Assembly (NCBI GenBank): GCA_009774175.1
Contig: VSNG01000010.1
Location: forward strand, 1-64,000
DNA length: 64,000 nt
Direction: 5' to 3'
From: Lachnospiraceae bacterium
GTDB taxonomy: Bacteria > Bacillota > Clostridia > Lachnospirales > Lachnospiraceae
The notes beneath the pieces were generated by a model. The model was not told the DNA's origin. It saw only the letters and a program-made list of their open reading frames with translations, and made no database searches. Below, piece after piece: positions 52,434 through 60,053 of this stretch (position 1 is its first letter; the number at the start of each line of letters is the position of its first letter). Made by a program: the position numbers and the translations under genes.

Positions 52434-52691
52434 ATGAAAAAGATCGTATTACAGTTGACAAAGTTCGCTTACTTTTTTACATGCGGCTGGTATTTGTTTA
52501 CGCTGCCGGTGCACGCTTATATTGATCCCTCGGCCGTTACCTATATCATTCAGGCGGTAGCGGGCGTCCTGATTGCGTTGGGTGCGATATTGACGGTTTT
52601 CAGGCATAAAATCTTTGCATTTTTTAAGAAGAATAAAAAGACTGACGAGTCGGAAAAGCAGAGCATTGAGTTTAAGGACGTGAACGATTAA
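52434..52691 (+). CDS. small two-helix membrane protein of the phosphonate cluster
   Basis: This is an 85-residue protein with an N-terminal signal-like helix (MKKIVLQLTKFAYFFTCGWYLF), the sequence AYIDPSAVTYIIQAVAGVLIALGAILTVF (second helix), and a charged tail. Proteins with this AYIDPSAVTYIIQ core are seen next to surface polysaccharide and teichoic-acid-like genes. GACAGGAGGAG precedes the ATG at 52434. The 119 bases before it show nothing coding. It lies nine bases before the YidC-TagF fusion gene and is probably a subunit or chaperone for it. Confidence 0.75.
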   Translation: MKKIVLQLTKFAYFFTCGWYLFTLPVHAYIDPSAVTYIIQAVAGVLIALGAILTVFRHKIFAFFKKNKKTDESEKQSIEFKDVND

Positions 52692-52700
52692 GAGGCGGTT

Positions 52701-54569
52701 ATGGGTACAGTGACGGATGCGGTGATCGGCGGCCTGGTCTGGCTGATTAACCTGTGTTATGAGTTTTGTCATAATTATTGGATAGCAATACTGGTGTTTA
52801 CTTTTATGACGAAGGTGATTCTGCTGCCTTTGTCAGTCTGGGTACAGAAGAATTCGATTAAGACGGTTCGGATGCAGCCGGAAATGAATCATATCAGCGC
52901 GACATATCTGGGAAATCAGGAGGCGATTTCCGAGGAGCAGTACAAGCTGTTTAAAAGGGAAAAATACAGTCCCTTTGCAGACCTGATACCGCTAATTGTT
53001 CAGTTGGTGTTATTGATGGGCGTGGTAGAGGCTGTCAAACGGGGAACAACTTTGACGGATATTCCGGTCAGAACAGGCGGGATCACTTTGCTGATCCCTC
53101 TTCTGGCCGCGTTATCCGCCTTTTTCATGTGCTATGTGCAGAATAAAATTAATGTTTTGCAGTCTGAGCAGGGAGCTTTCAATCAGTACGGCACCATGAT
53201 ATTTTCTGTAGGCCTGTCTTTGTATCTTGGGTTCTTTGTATCCATTGGAGTGGGATTTTACTGGAGCTGCAGTAATATTCTGTCCACCCTGCAGTTGTTT
53301 TTGTTAAATGTCTGGATTAATCCTAAAGATTATATTGACTATGAGGCGCTGGAAAAGAGCAAGGAGGAGCTTCGGGAGGCGAAGGCGTTTATGGCCTCCA
53401 GACAGAAAGCGGACAGAAAGAGTCCTTACCGGGATAAGGAAAAGGCGGATTATAAGAAGTTTCTGAAACAGCCCGATAAAAAGGTGGTATTCTATTCGGA
53501 AAAAAACGGTTTCTACAAATATTATAAAAATATTATAGAAGAGATTATCAGAAGAACCAATATCGTGATCCACTATATTACAAGCGATCCTCAGGATGAA
53601 GTCTTCCAGATGGAAAGCGATCAGTTTAAGCCGTATTATATCGGGGAGAATCGAATGATTGTGCTGATGATGAAGATGGAGACGGACATTATGGTCATGA
53701 CTACGCCGGATCTGGAAAATTATCAGCTGAAACGCTCCTATATTCAGAAGGATATCGAGTATATTTATGTGCCCCATGATGTGAACAGCGCCAACCTGTC
53801 TTTCCATAAGGAAGCGCTGGATCATTATGATACGATTTTTACATCCGGGCCGAAGAACAGACAGGAGCTTGCAGAGCGGGAAGAGAAATACGGACTGCCT
53901 GCGAAGAATCTTGTGGAGTGGGGCTCCAGTGTCATTGACAATATGACAAAATCCTACGAGGAGATGGAAAAGGAGAGCGGGCCTGAAACGAAAGAGAATA
54001 AAACGGTGCTTATCGCGCCCTCCTGGCAGAAGGATAATATTCTGGATTCCTGTATAGAGGAAATGCTGGATCAGCTGGCGAAGACGCCGTATCAGGTGAT
54101 TGTACGGCCCCATCCTCAGTATGTGCGCCACTTTGAGGCGCGGATTGACGCGCTGGCGGCAAAATATAAGGATATTACGTTTCAGAAGGACTTTTCCTCA
54201 AATAGAACAGTGTATACGGCTGACCTGCTGGTAACGGACTGGTCCAGTATTGCCTTTGAATATTCGTTCGCCACATTAAAGCCGGTGCTGTTTGTGGATA
54301 CCCCCATGAAGATTTTGAACCCGGACTATAAGGAGCTGGAAACAGTGCCCATCGACATAGAGCTTCGCGACCGAATCGGGATATCCGTTGCGCCGGAGGC
54401 TGTGGGCGATGAAGTTGTGGCTGCGGTAGATAAGCTTTTATGGAACGAACAGTTTTCCAGAGAGTCCATACAGCGGTTAAAGGAAGAGTATATTTATAAT
54501 AACGGAGAAAGCGGTAAAGTGGGCGCGAAATATATTATTGATCAGTTAGTGGCGCGTTCTGGGAAATGA
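52701..54569 (+). CDS. YidC/Oxa1-like insertase domain fused to a TagF/CDP-glycerol-glycerophosphotransferase-like domain
   Basis: This 622-residue protein has two parts. Residues about 1-230 are a YidC/Oxa1-type membrane unit: FTFMTKVILLPLSVWVQKN, MQPEMNHI, the loop with SPFADLIPLIVQLVLLMGVVEAV, GGITLLIPLLAALSAFFMCYVQ and a final bundle (FYWSCSNILSTLQLFLLN). Residues about 250-620 are a soluble GT-B-like transferase of the TagB/TagF type, with VVFYSEKNGFYKYYKNIIEE, IYVPHDVNSANLSFHKEALDHYD, VRPHPQY (about 467) and the conserved TDWSSIAFEYSF (about 512). TagF enzymes use CDP-activated alditol phosphates. The operon instead makes CMP-aminoethylphosphonate. My inference is that the fusion transfers AEP to a membrane-bound acceptor. 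The YidC part may anchor it or take part in moving the acceptor across the membrane. A frameshift or gene join is unlikely since the frame is clean. Confidence 0.88.
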   Translation: MGTVTDAVIGGLVWLINLCYEFCHNYWIAILVFTFMTKVILLPLSVWVQKNSIKTVRMQPEMNHISATYLGNQEAISEEQYKLFKREKYSPFADLIPLIVQLVLLMGVVEAVKRGTTLTDIPVRTGGITLLIPLLAALSAFFMCYVQNKINVLQSEQGAFNQYGTMIFSVGLSLYLGFFVSIGVGFYWSCSNILSTLQLFLLNVWINPKDYIDYEALEKSKEELREAKAFMASRQKADRKSPYRDKEKADYKKFLKQPDKKVVFYSEKNGFYKYYKNIIEEIIRRTNIVIHYITSDPQDEVFQMESDQFKPYYIGENRMIVLMMKMETDIMVMTTPDLENYQLKRSYIQKDIEYIYVPHDVNSANLSFHKEALDHYDTIFTSGPKNRQELAEREEKYGLPAKNLVEWGSSVIDNMTKSYEEMEKESGPETKENKTVLIAPSWQKDNILDSCIEEMLDQLAKTPYQVIVRPHPQYVRHFEARIDALAAKYKDITFQKDFSSNRTVYTADLLVTDWSSIAFEYSFATLKPVLFVDTPMKILNPDYKELETVPIDIELRDRIGISVAPEAVGDEVVAAVDKLLWNEQFSRESIQRLKEEYIYNNGESGKVGAKYIIDQLVARSGK

Positions 54570-54579
54570 GGTGGAGCAG

Positions 54580-55707
54580 ATGGTGAAACGAAATGTATTG
54601 TTGAATCCGGGGCCGGCGACGACCACCGATACGGTTAAAATGGCGCAGGTGGTTCCTGATATCTGTCCCCGGGAGAAGGAGTTTGTCTCCATTATGCGGG
54701 AAGTGGAAGAGGGACTGCTGCGGATTGTGCATGCCGATCCGAAGGAGTACGCGGCGGTGCTCTTCTGCGGCTCCGGCACGATTAATATGGATATCTGTTT
54801 AAATTCCCTGCTCCCGGAGGGGAAGAAGATTCTGGTTATCAACAACGGCGCCTACAGCAGCCGGGGAGCGGAAATTTGCGAGTATTACGGACTTTCGTAC
54901 ATCAATTTGAAGCTGCCCCTTGACAGGCAGCCGGATCTTACGGTGATCGAGAGGACATTGCAGGAAAATCCTGATATTGCGCTGGTTTATACGACCCATC
55001 ATGAAACGGGAACGGGACTGCTTAATCCGATTCGGGAAATCGGGGCGCTGGTACACCGTTATCACGGCATGTTTGTGGTGGATACCACGTCTACCTATGC
55101 CATGCGTCCAATTGATATGGATGCGGACGAACTGGACTTCTGCATGGCTTCGGCTCAGAAGGGCATCATGGCGATGACCGGGTTATCGTTTATCATTGGA
55201 AGAAAATCCATGATAGAGGCATCGGCGGATTATCCGAGACGTTCCTATTACTGTAATCTGTATATGCAGTACGCTTATGCCAGGGAGCATGGAGAAATGC
55301 ATTTTACCCCGCCCGTTCAGGTGATTTATTCCGTAAGACAGGCGCTTTCGGAGTATTTCGCGGAGGGAGAAGAGAACAAGTGGGCAAGACACTGCCGGGT
55401 ATTTCAGGCGATCAGGAAAGGCCTTGTAGAGCTGGGATTTCGTATTTACATACAGGAAGGACAGGAATCCGGGCTGGTGGCGGCGGCGCTGTATCCCGAC
55501 GATGACCGATGGGATTTTGAGAAAGTACACGATTACTGCTACGAGAGAGGATTTACGATCTATCCAGGTAAGGTGGAAAAGCTGGGAATGTTCCGGCTCT
55601 GTGCTCTTGGCGCGATTGATCAGGAAGATATTGAGGCATTCTGGGTTGTATTTAGGGAAGCGCTGAAAGTATGCGGGGTGGCTGTGCCGGTTCGTTACGA
55701 TAGTTAG
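54580..55707 (+). CDS. phnW: 2-aminoethylphosphonate aminotransferase
   Basis: This 375-residue PLP enzyme has LLNPGPATTTDTVKMAQVV near the start, FCGSGTINMDICLNSLL, and FMVVDTTSTYAMRPIDMD-type metal/PLP region. The Schiff-base Lys is in SAQKGIMAMTG (K194). It interconverts phosphonoacetaldehyde and 2-aminoethylphosphonate; in this setting it runs toward AEP synthesis. The ATG at 54580 with GAGG eight bases upstream gives the normal N terminus. It starts ten bases after the fusion gene. The genes of the pathway lie in the order PhnW, PepM, cytidylyltransferase, decarboxylase. Confidence 0.93.
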   Translation: MVKRNVLLNPGPATTTDTVKMAQVVPDICPREKEFVSIMREVEEGLLRIVHADPKEYAAVLFCGSGTINMDICLNSLLPEGKKILVINNGAYSSRGAEICEYYGLSYINLKLPLDRQPDLTVIERTLQENPDIALVYTTHHETGTGLLNPIREIGALVHRYHGMFVVDTTSTYAMRPIDMDADELDFCMASAQKGIMAMTGLSFIIGRKSMIEASADYPRRSYYCNLYMQYAYAREHGEMHFTPPVQVIYSVRQALSEYFAEGEENKWARHCRVFQAIRKGLVELGFRIYIQEGQESGLVAAALYPDDDRWDFEKVHDYCYERGFTIYPGKVEKLGMFRLCALGAIDQEDIEAFWVVFREALKVCGVAVPVRYDS

Positions 55708-55756
55708 GCAAATGAGAAAAGACAGGCCTGACAGACGGATCAGGGGGTGAAATTTA

Positions 55757-57052
55757 ATGAAAAAGGTATATACCTGTTTTTGTACGGATGTGATACACGA
55801 GGGACATTTGAATATTCTGAAAAGAGCCGGCGAGTACGGGGAAGTTTATGTAGGCGTACTTTCGGATGCGGCGATGGTTGGCTTTAACCGTTTTCCTACC
55901 ATACCCATAGAGCAGCGGATGGAGATTGTGAGACAGACCGGGCTTGCCAAAGAAGTGCTGCTCCAGCAGGAAATCATGTATGATCAGGTGATCGAAAAGC
56001 TGCGGCCGGATTATGTGGTGCATGGGGATAACTGGTCGAATGGCCCGGAGAAAGTGATTCGGGAGAACGTTATCAACAATCTCGAAAAATTCGGTGGTGA
56101 ATTGGTTGAGATTCCCTATACTTATAATGAAAATGTGAAGCGGATAGACGATCAGATGAAGGAAAAGCTGGCCATGCCGGAATTTCGGAGAAAGAGACTG
56201 CGCCAGTTAATAGAGATGCGTCCCATTGTCAAGACGCTGGAGGTGCATTCCGGGCTTACAGGCCTGATTGCGGAGAAGACCGTGGTGGAAAGTAACGGAC
56301 AGCCGGATCAGTTTGACGCCATGTGGATATCTTCTCTCTGCGATTCTACGGCGAAAGGAAAGCCGGATATCGAGCTGGTGGATATGTCGTCCCGGATTCG
56401 GACGATTGACGATGTAATGGATGTGACTACGAAGCCGATTATTTTGGACGGAGATACGGGCGGTCTGGTGGAGCATTTTGTATACAATGTGAGAACGCTG
56501 GAGCGGATGGGCGTATCCGCGGTGATTATCGAGGATAAAACGGGATTAAAGAAAAATTCTCTTTTTGGCACGGAAGTGGAGCAGACGCAGGATAGTATTG
56601 AAAATTTCTGTGAAAAGATCCGTATGGGAAAGAAGGCCCTGAGAACCGAAGAATTTATGATCATAGCCCGAATTGAGAGCCTGATTCTGGAACGGGGTAT
56701 GGAGGATGCGTTAAACCGTGCACGTGCCTATGTAAAAGCCGGCGCGGACGGTATTATGATTCATTCCCGCAGAAAATCGCCGGATGAGATTTTGGAGTTT
56801 TGTCAGAAGTTCAGAGAGGAAGACGGGAAGACGCCGATTGTGGTTGTACCTACCTCTTTTAACAGTATTACGGAGGAAGAGCTTGCCAGGGCGGGCGTAA
56901 ACATAGTTATTTATGCAAACCAGCTCACAAGGAGCGCGTTTCCGGCCATGCAGAGCACGGCGGAAGAGATTCTGAAAAATCACCGTGCGCTTGAGGCGGA
57001 TTCCCGTCTTATGCCGTTCAAGGATATCATACGGCTGATTGACGAGATATAG
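55757..57052 (+). CDS. aepX: phosphoenolpyruvate mutase with N-terminal cytidylyltransferase-like domain
   Basis: This 431-residue protein joins two domains. Residues about 1-135 are a HxGH-type nucleotidyltransferase (FCTDVIHEGHLNILKRAGEYG, with H14 and H17). Residues about 150-431 are PEP mutase, marked by MWISSLCDSTAKGKPD, LDGDTGGLVEHF and the signature EDKTGLKKNS (about 259-268). PEP mutase forms the C-P bond (PEP to phosphonopyruvate), the first step in nearly all phosphonate biosynthesis. The attached domain resembles TagD/GCT and may activate a phosphate or phosphonate with CTP. It follows PhnW by 49 bases, with AGGGGGTGAAATTTA before the ATG. Confidence 0.95.
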   Translation: MKKVYTCFCTDVIHEGHLNILKRAGEYGEVYVGVLSDAAMVGFNRFPTIPIEQRMEIVRQTGLAKEVLLQQEIMYDQVIEKLRPDYVVHGDNWSNGPEKVIRENVINNLEKFGGELVEIPYTYNENVKRIDDQMKEKLAMPEFRRKRLRQLIEMRPIVKTLEVHSGLTGLIAEKTVVESNGQPDQFDAMWISSLCDSTAKGKPDIELVDMSSRIRTIDDVMDVTTKPIILDGDTGGLVEHFVYNVRTLERMGVSAVIIEDKTGLKKNSLFGTEVEQTQDSIENFCEKIRMGKKALRTEEFMIIARIESLILERGMEDALNRARAYVKAGADGIMIHSRRKSPDEILEFCQKFREEDGKTPIVVVPTSFNSITEEELARAGVNIVIYANQLTRSAFPAMQSTAEEILKNHRALEADSRLMPFKDIIRLIDEI

Positions 57053-57109
57053 GGAGCGCATGAAATAGCAGGAAATCTGAGGACGCCGCAGGAAAGCGGC
57101 GGGGAGGTC

Positions 57110-57805
57110 ATGGTGAAGGAGATCGCAATTTTGATGGCGGCCGGACTTGGCAGCCGTATGCGGCCTTTGACGGAGCATACACCGAAGCCGTTAATTAAAG
57201 TGCATGGGAAGCCCATGATTGAAACTGTTATAGAAGGACTGCTTGGCCGGCCGGTGGAAGCGATATATATAGTGACAGGTTATCTGGGCGAGCAGTTTAA
57301 GCCGCTGTGCGAGAAATATCCCCAGGTGCAGATTCTGCACAATGGGGAATACAACGAAAAAAATAATATTTCGTCCATCCATGCGGCAAGGGAAGTATTG
57401 GGTACGGCGGACTGTTTTATCTGTGAGTCTGATCTGTATGTGACGGACAGCTCCGTTTTTCGGAAGAACTTACAGCATTCCTGTTATTATGGCAGGATGG
57501 AGAAGGGGTACTCGGCGGACTGGGTATTTGAACTGCAGGACGGCTTCATCTCGCGGGTAGGAAAAGGCGGCAGGGATACTTATAATATGACAGGCATAGC
57601 CTATTTCAAAAAGGAAGATGCCTGTATTTTGCGGGAAGAGATTGAGCAGGCATACGAAATAGAAGAAAACGGCGGTCTTTTTTGGGATGAAGTAGTGGAC
57701 AGACATCTGGACCGGTTAAAGCTTACCATTGAGGAAGTGGCACAGGGACAGATTGTAGAGATTGATACCGTAGAAGAATGGGAGAAAATCAATGAAAGCT
57801 TCTGA
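57110..57805 (+). CDS. LicC/PntC-like CTP:phospho(no)-choline/aminoethylphosphonate cytidylyltransferase
   Basis: This 231-residue sugar-nucleotide-fold enzyme has LMAAGLGSRMRPLTEHTPKPL (about 8-28), the NNISSIHAAREVL block, ESDLYV (metal-binding Asp) and NGGLFWDEVVDRHL near the end. This pattern fits LicC (CTP:phosphocholine) and PntC (CTP:AEP) cytidylyltransferases. Placed among AEP genes, it most likely makes CMP-AEP, the activated donor. It overlaps the decarboxylase start by 14 bases, so the two are translationally coupled. The ribosome binding site is GCGGGGAGGTC. Confidence 0.87.
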   Translation: MVKEIAILMAAGLGSRMRPLTEHTPKPLIKVHGKPMIETVIEGLLGRPVEAIYIVTGYLGEQFKPLCEKYPQVQILHNGEYNEKNNISSIHAAREVLGTADCFICESDLYVTDSSVFRKNLQHSCYYGRMEKGYSADWVFELQDGFISRVGKGGRDTYNMTGIAYFKKEDACILREEIEQAYEIEENGGLFWDEVVDRHLDRLKLTIEEVAQGQIVEIDTVEEWEKINESF

Positions 57806-58931
57806 GCTGTTATTGCAGTTGGAACATATGGGGATAGACACTATCGCGGGGGTGCCGGATTCCACGTTGAAGCAGTTTTGCGACGGCGTGCAGACCTATA
57901 AGGGGAAAATGAGCCATTACGTGACGGCTAACGAAGGAGCCGCGGTGGGCGTGGCCATCGGCAGTTATCTGGCCACCGGCAGGCCTGCCTGCGTGTACAT
58001 GCAAAATTCCGGCATTGGCAATGCGGTAAATCCGTTGGCGTCTCTGGCCAACGGGGAAGTGTACGGGATTCCCATGCTGTTTATTGTAGGATGGAGAGGC
58101 GAGCCGGGCGTCAAGGACGAACCCCAGCATGTGTTTCAGGGAAAGATTACCTGCCAGCTGTTTGAGACGCTTGCCGTTTCCTGTCGCGTGATTGACAAAG
58201 AGACCACGGCGGAGGAGATGAAGGCTGTTTTACGGGAGGCAGGCGAGACGCTGGCGCGGGGCGAGCAGTTTGCCCTGATTGTGAAAAAGGGAACCTTTGA
58301 GAAGGAGTCGTCTTTCCAGTGGACAAACGGTAATTCTATGGTACGGGAGGAAGTGCTGGGACAGATTTTGCGTGTACTTTCCCGGGATGTGGTGATTGTG
58401 TCCACTACAGGTAAGATTTCCAGAGAATTGTATGAACGCAGCGATGCCATTTACGGCGGGCATGAAAATATTTTTATGACGGTGGGCGGTATGGGGCATG
58501 CTTCCATGATCGCGCTGGGCATTGCGGAGAAAAGGCCCGATAAAAAAGTTGTCTGTATCGACGGGGATGGGGCGGCCCTGATGCATATGGGGGCGCTTCC
58601 CTTTATCGCGGCGCGGGCGCCGAAGAATTTTTATCATATCGTGATCAATAATATGGCCCATGAATCCGTGGGCGCCATGCCCACAGGGTGTCAGCAGGCA
58701 TCCTTTGCCGGGATTGCGGCGGCAGCGGGATATCGGGCTACGGATAAGCTGGAAACAGAAGAAGCCGTTGGCCGGATTGGCGGCCGTATCGAAGCGGAGG
58801 AAGGGCCTGTTCTTTTTGAAATTCCGGTTTCCCTGGGGGCCAGAAGCGATCTGGGGAGGCCCAAGGAGAGCGCGCGGCAAAATAAAGAAAATTTCATGGC
58901 GTTTTTAAATAAAGGGGCAGGGAAAGAATAA
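57792..58931 (+). CDS. aepY: phosphonopyruvate decarboxylase
   Basis: This 379-residue thiamine-diphosphate enzyme has GVPDSTLKQFCDGVQTY near the start, NEGAAVGVAIGSYLATG with a TPP-activating Glu, and a GDGAALMHMGALPFI block (about 258-270) for magnesium and TPP binding. It turns phosphonopyruvate into phosphonoacetaldehyde, pulling the PEP mutase equilibrium forward. It completes the route to AEP. The ATG lies within the end of the cytidylyltransferase gene. Confidence 0.94.
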   Translation: MKASELLLQLEHMGIDTIAGVPDSTLKQFCDGVQTYKGKMSHYVTANEGAAVGVAIGSYLATGRPACVYMQNSGIGNAVNPLASLANGEVYGIPMLFIVGWRGEPGVKDEPQHVFQGKITCQLFETLAVSCRVIDKETTAEEMKAVLREAGETLARGEQFALIVKKGTFEKESSFQWTNGNSMVREEVLGQILRVLSRDVVIVSTTGKISRELYERSDAIYGGHENIFMTVGGMGHASMIALGIAEKRPDKKVVCIDGDGAALMHMGALPFIAARAPKNFYHIVINNMAHESVGAMPTGCQQASFAGIAAAAGYRATDKLETEEAVGRIGGRIEAEEGPVLFEIPVSLGARSDLGRPKESARQNKENFMAFLNKGAGKE

Positions 58932-58981
58932 CCCCCGGATCAGATGAATCAGACAGGAAAAGGAAGGGAGCCGGCGATATC

Positions 58982-59431
58982 GTGAGCAGAAGAAGGAAAA
59001 AGAAAAAGGGAATGGGTCTGGTGATTTTTCTGGGCCTTTTTATCGGCATCTGTATTGTTTTGGGAATTGGCGCCGCTACCGGGTCGTTAAAAGGAACGGT
59101 GAAACACGCCGTGACAAAGAAGGTATCGGAAACCGTGATGGAGCAGGCGGTGAAACAGGCTTTGGAAAGTACCGGCGATTCGCAGGCCGCTGAGAAAGCC
59201 AAAGAGATTGTGAATACCATGGACGAAGAGGATAAGCAAAAGGCGGAGGAGATTATCGAACGCTATGCGGACAGCGACACCCTCTCCGACGTGATGGAGA
59301 TTGTGGGAGACGGCATAGACGGCGAGTCCCTGTCGGAGGTGGAAGCCTATTTGCAGGAAAACGTGTCGGCGCAGGATCAGGCTGAGCTGGAGGAGCTGTA
59401 CCGAAAGTACAGCGAGGGGTATTTGGAATAG
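58982..59431 (+). CDS. small membrane-anchored protein ending the phosphonate operon
   Basis: This is a 149-residue protein with a very basic start (MSRRRKKKKGMG), one helix (LVIFLGLFIGICIVLGIGA, about 12-30) and a long acidic helical outer or inner part (EKAKEIVNTMDEEDKQKAEEII, with a series of short repeats in charge). The GTG start has GGAAGGGAG upstream. It is not a family I know. The terminator at 59466 ends it, so it belongs to the operon. It may anchor or regulate the cluster's enzymes. Confidence 0.65.
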   Translation: MSRRRKKKKGMGLVIFLGLFIGICIVLGIGAATGSLKGTVKHAVTKKVSETVMEQAVKQALESTGDSQAAEKAKEIVNTMDEEDKQKAEEIIERYADSDTLSDVMEIVGDGIDGESLSEVEAYLQENVSAQDQAELEELYRKYSEGYLE

Positions 59432-59465
59432 TTTTGAAATGATTGGATGAAAAATATGTAGCAAG

Positions 59466-59497
59466 GGCGGCTCTCAGGAAAGGAGCCGTCTTTTATT
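59466..59497 (+). terminator. terminator of the phosphonate operon
   Basis: GGCGGCTC and GAGCCGTC form an eight-pair stem (one G-T) around a nine-base loop and are followed by TTTTATTATTT. Confidence 0.93.
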
Positions 59498-59533
59498 ATT
59501 TGCAGTTTGAAATACTAATAAAAATGACATGGG

Positions 59534-59562
59534 TTGACATATGTATACCCTTTGTGTATGAT
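59534..59562 (+). promoter_or_regulatory. promoter of the BlaI-BlaR-like operon
   Basis: A perfect TTGACA (59534-59539), a 17-base spacer and TATGAT (59557-59562). The spacer contains TATGTATACC, part of a repeated operator motif. Confidence 0.92.
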
Positions 59563-59573
59563 ATGAAAGAAAT

Positions 59574-59591
59574 GGTATACATACGTATACC
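59574..59591. promoter_or_regulatory. probable BlaI-type operator
   Basis: GGTATACATACGTATACC is an almost perfect inverted repeat just after the transcription start region of the blaI-like gene. A related ATGTATACC lies in the promoter spacer (59541-59549). BlaI/MecI repressors bind TACA/TGTA-type inverted repeats in such positions. Confidence 0.75.
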
Positions 59592-59669
59592 AAAATATGG
59601 AAGAACAGCAAATGTAAAACACCGGGAAAACAGGCAGAAAATATCCGGACTGAGGAAGGGGAGAAAAGA

Positions 59670-60053
59670 ATGGTTAATTTATCGGACGGGGAATGGAAAA
59701 TCATGAACCGGCTCTGGGAGTGTGAAGGTACGATCACGGAGCTTAAGAATGCGTTGCAGGCGGAGACCGGGTGGGATAAGCATATCATCATTACCATGCT
59801 GTCCCGCATGGAGAAGAAGGGGGCAGTGGCCCATCGGGAGGGCGGACGGGCCAAGGTATTTTATCCTCTTGTGACAAGGAAAGAGGTTTCCATGCAGGAG
59901 ACAAGAGGATTTCTGCAGAAGATTTACAGGGGAAGCCTGGGTATGATGGTTAATGCCATGGTGGAGGATCAGGCGTTGACGGAGGAGGATATCAGGGAGC
60001 TTTCCGCCATTTTGGAGCAGGCGAAAAGACAGAGAGGAGAGAACACGAAATGA
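59670..60053 (+). CDS. blaI: BlaI/MecI/CopY-family repressor
   Basis: This 127-residue winged-helix repressor has LSDGEWKIMNRLWECEGTITELKNAL and WDKHIIITMLSRMEKKGAVAHREGGRAKVFYPLV. It should block its own promoter through the operator at 59574 and be cut by the M56 peptidase encoded next. The start has GGAAGGGGAGAAAAG upstream. The next gene begins in its last codon (ATGA overlap). Confidence 0.94.
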   Translation: MVNLSDGEWKIMNRLWECEGTITELKNALQAETGWDKHIIITMLSRMEKKGAVAHREGGRAKVFYPLVTRKEVSMQETRGFLQKIYRGSLGMMVNAMVEDQALTEEDIRELSAILEQAKRQRGENTK

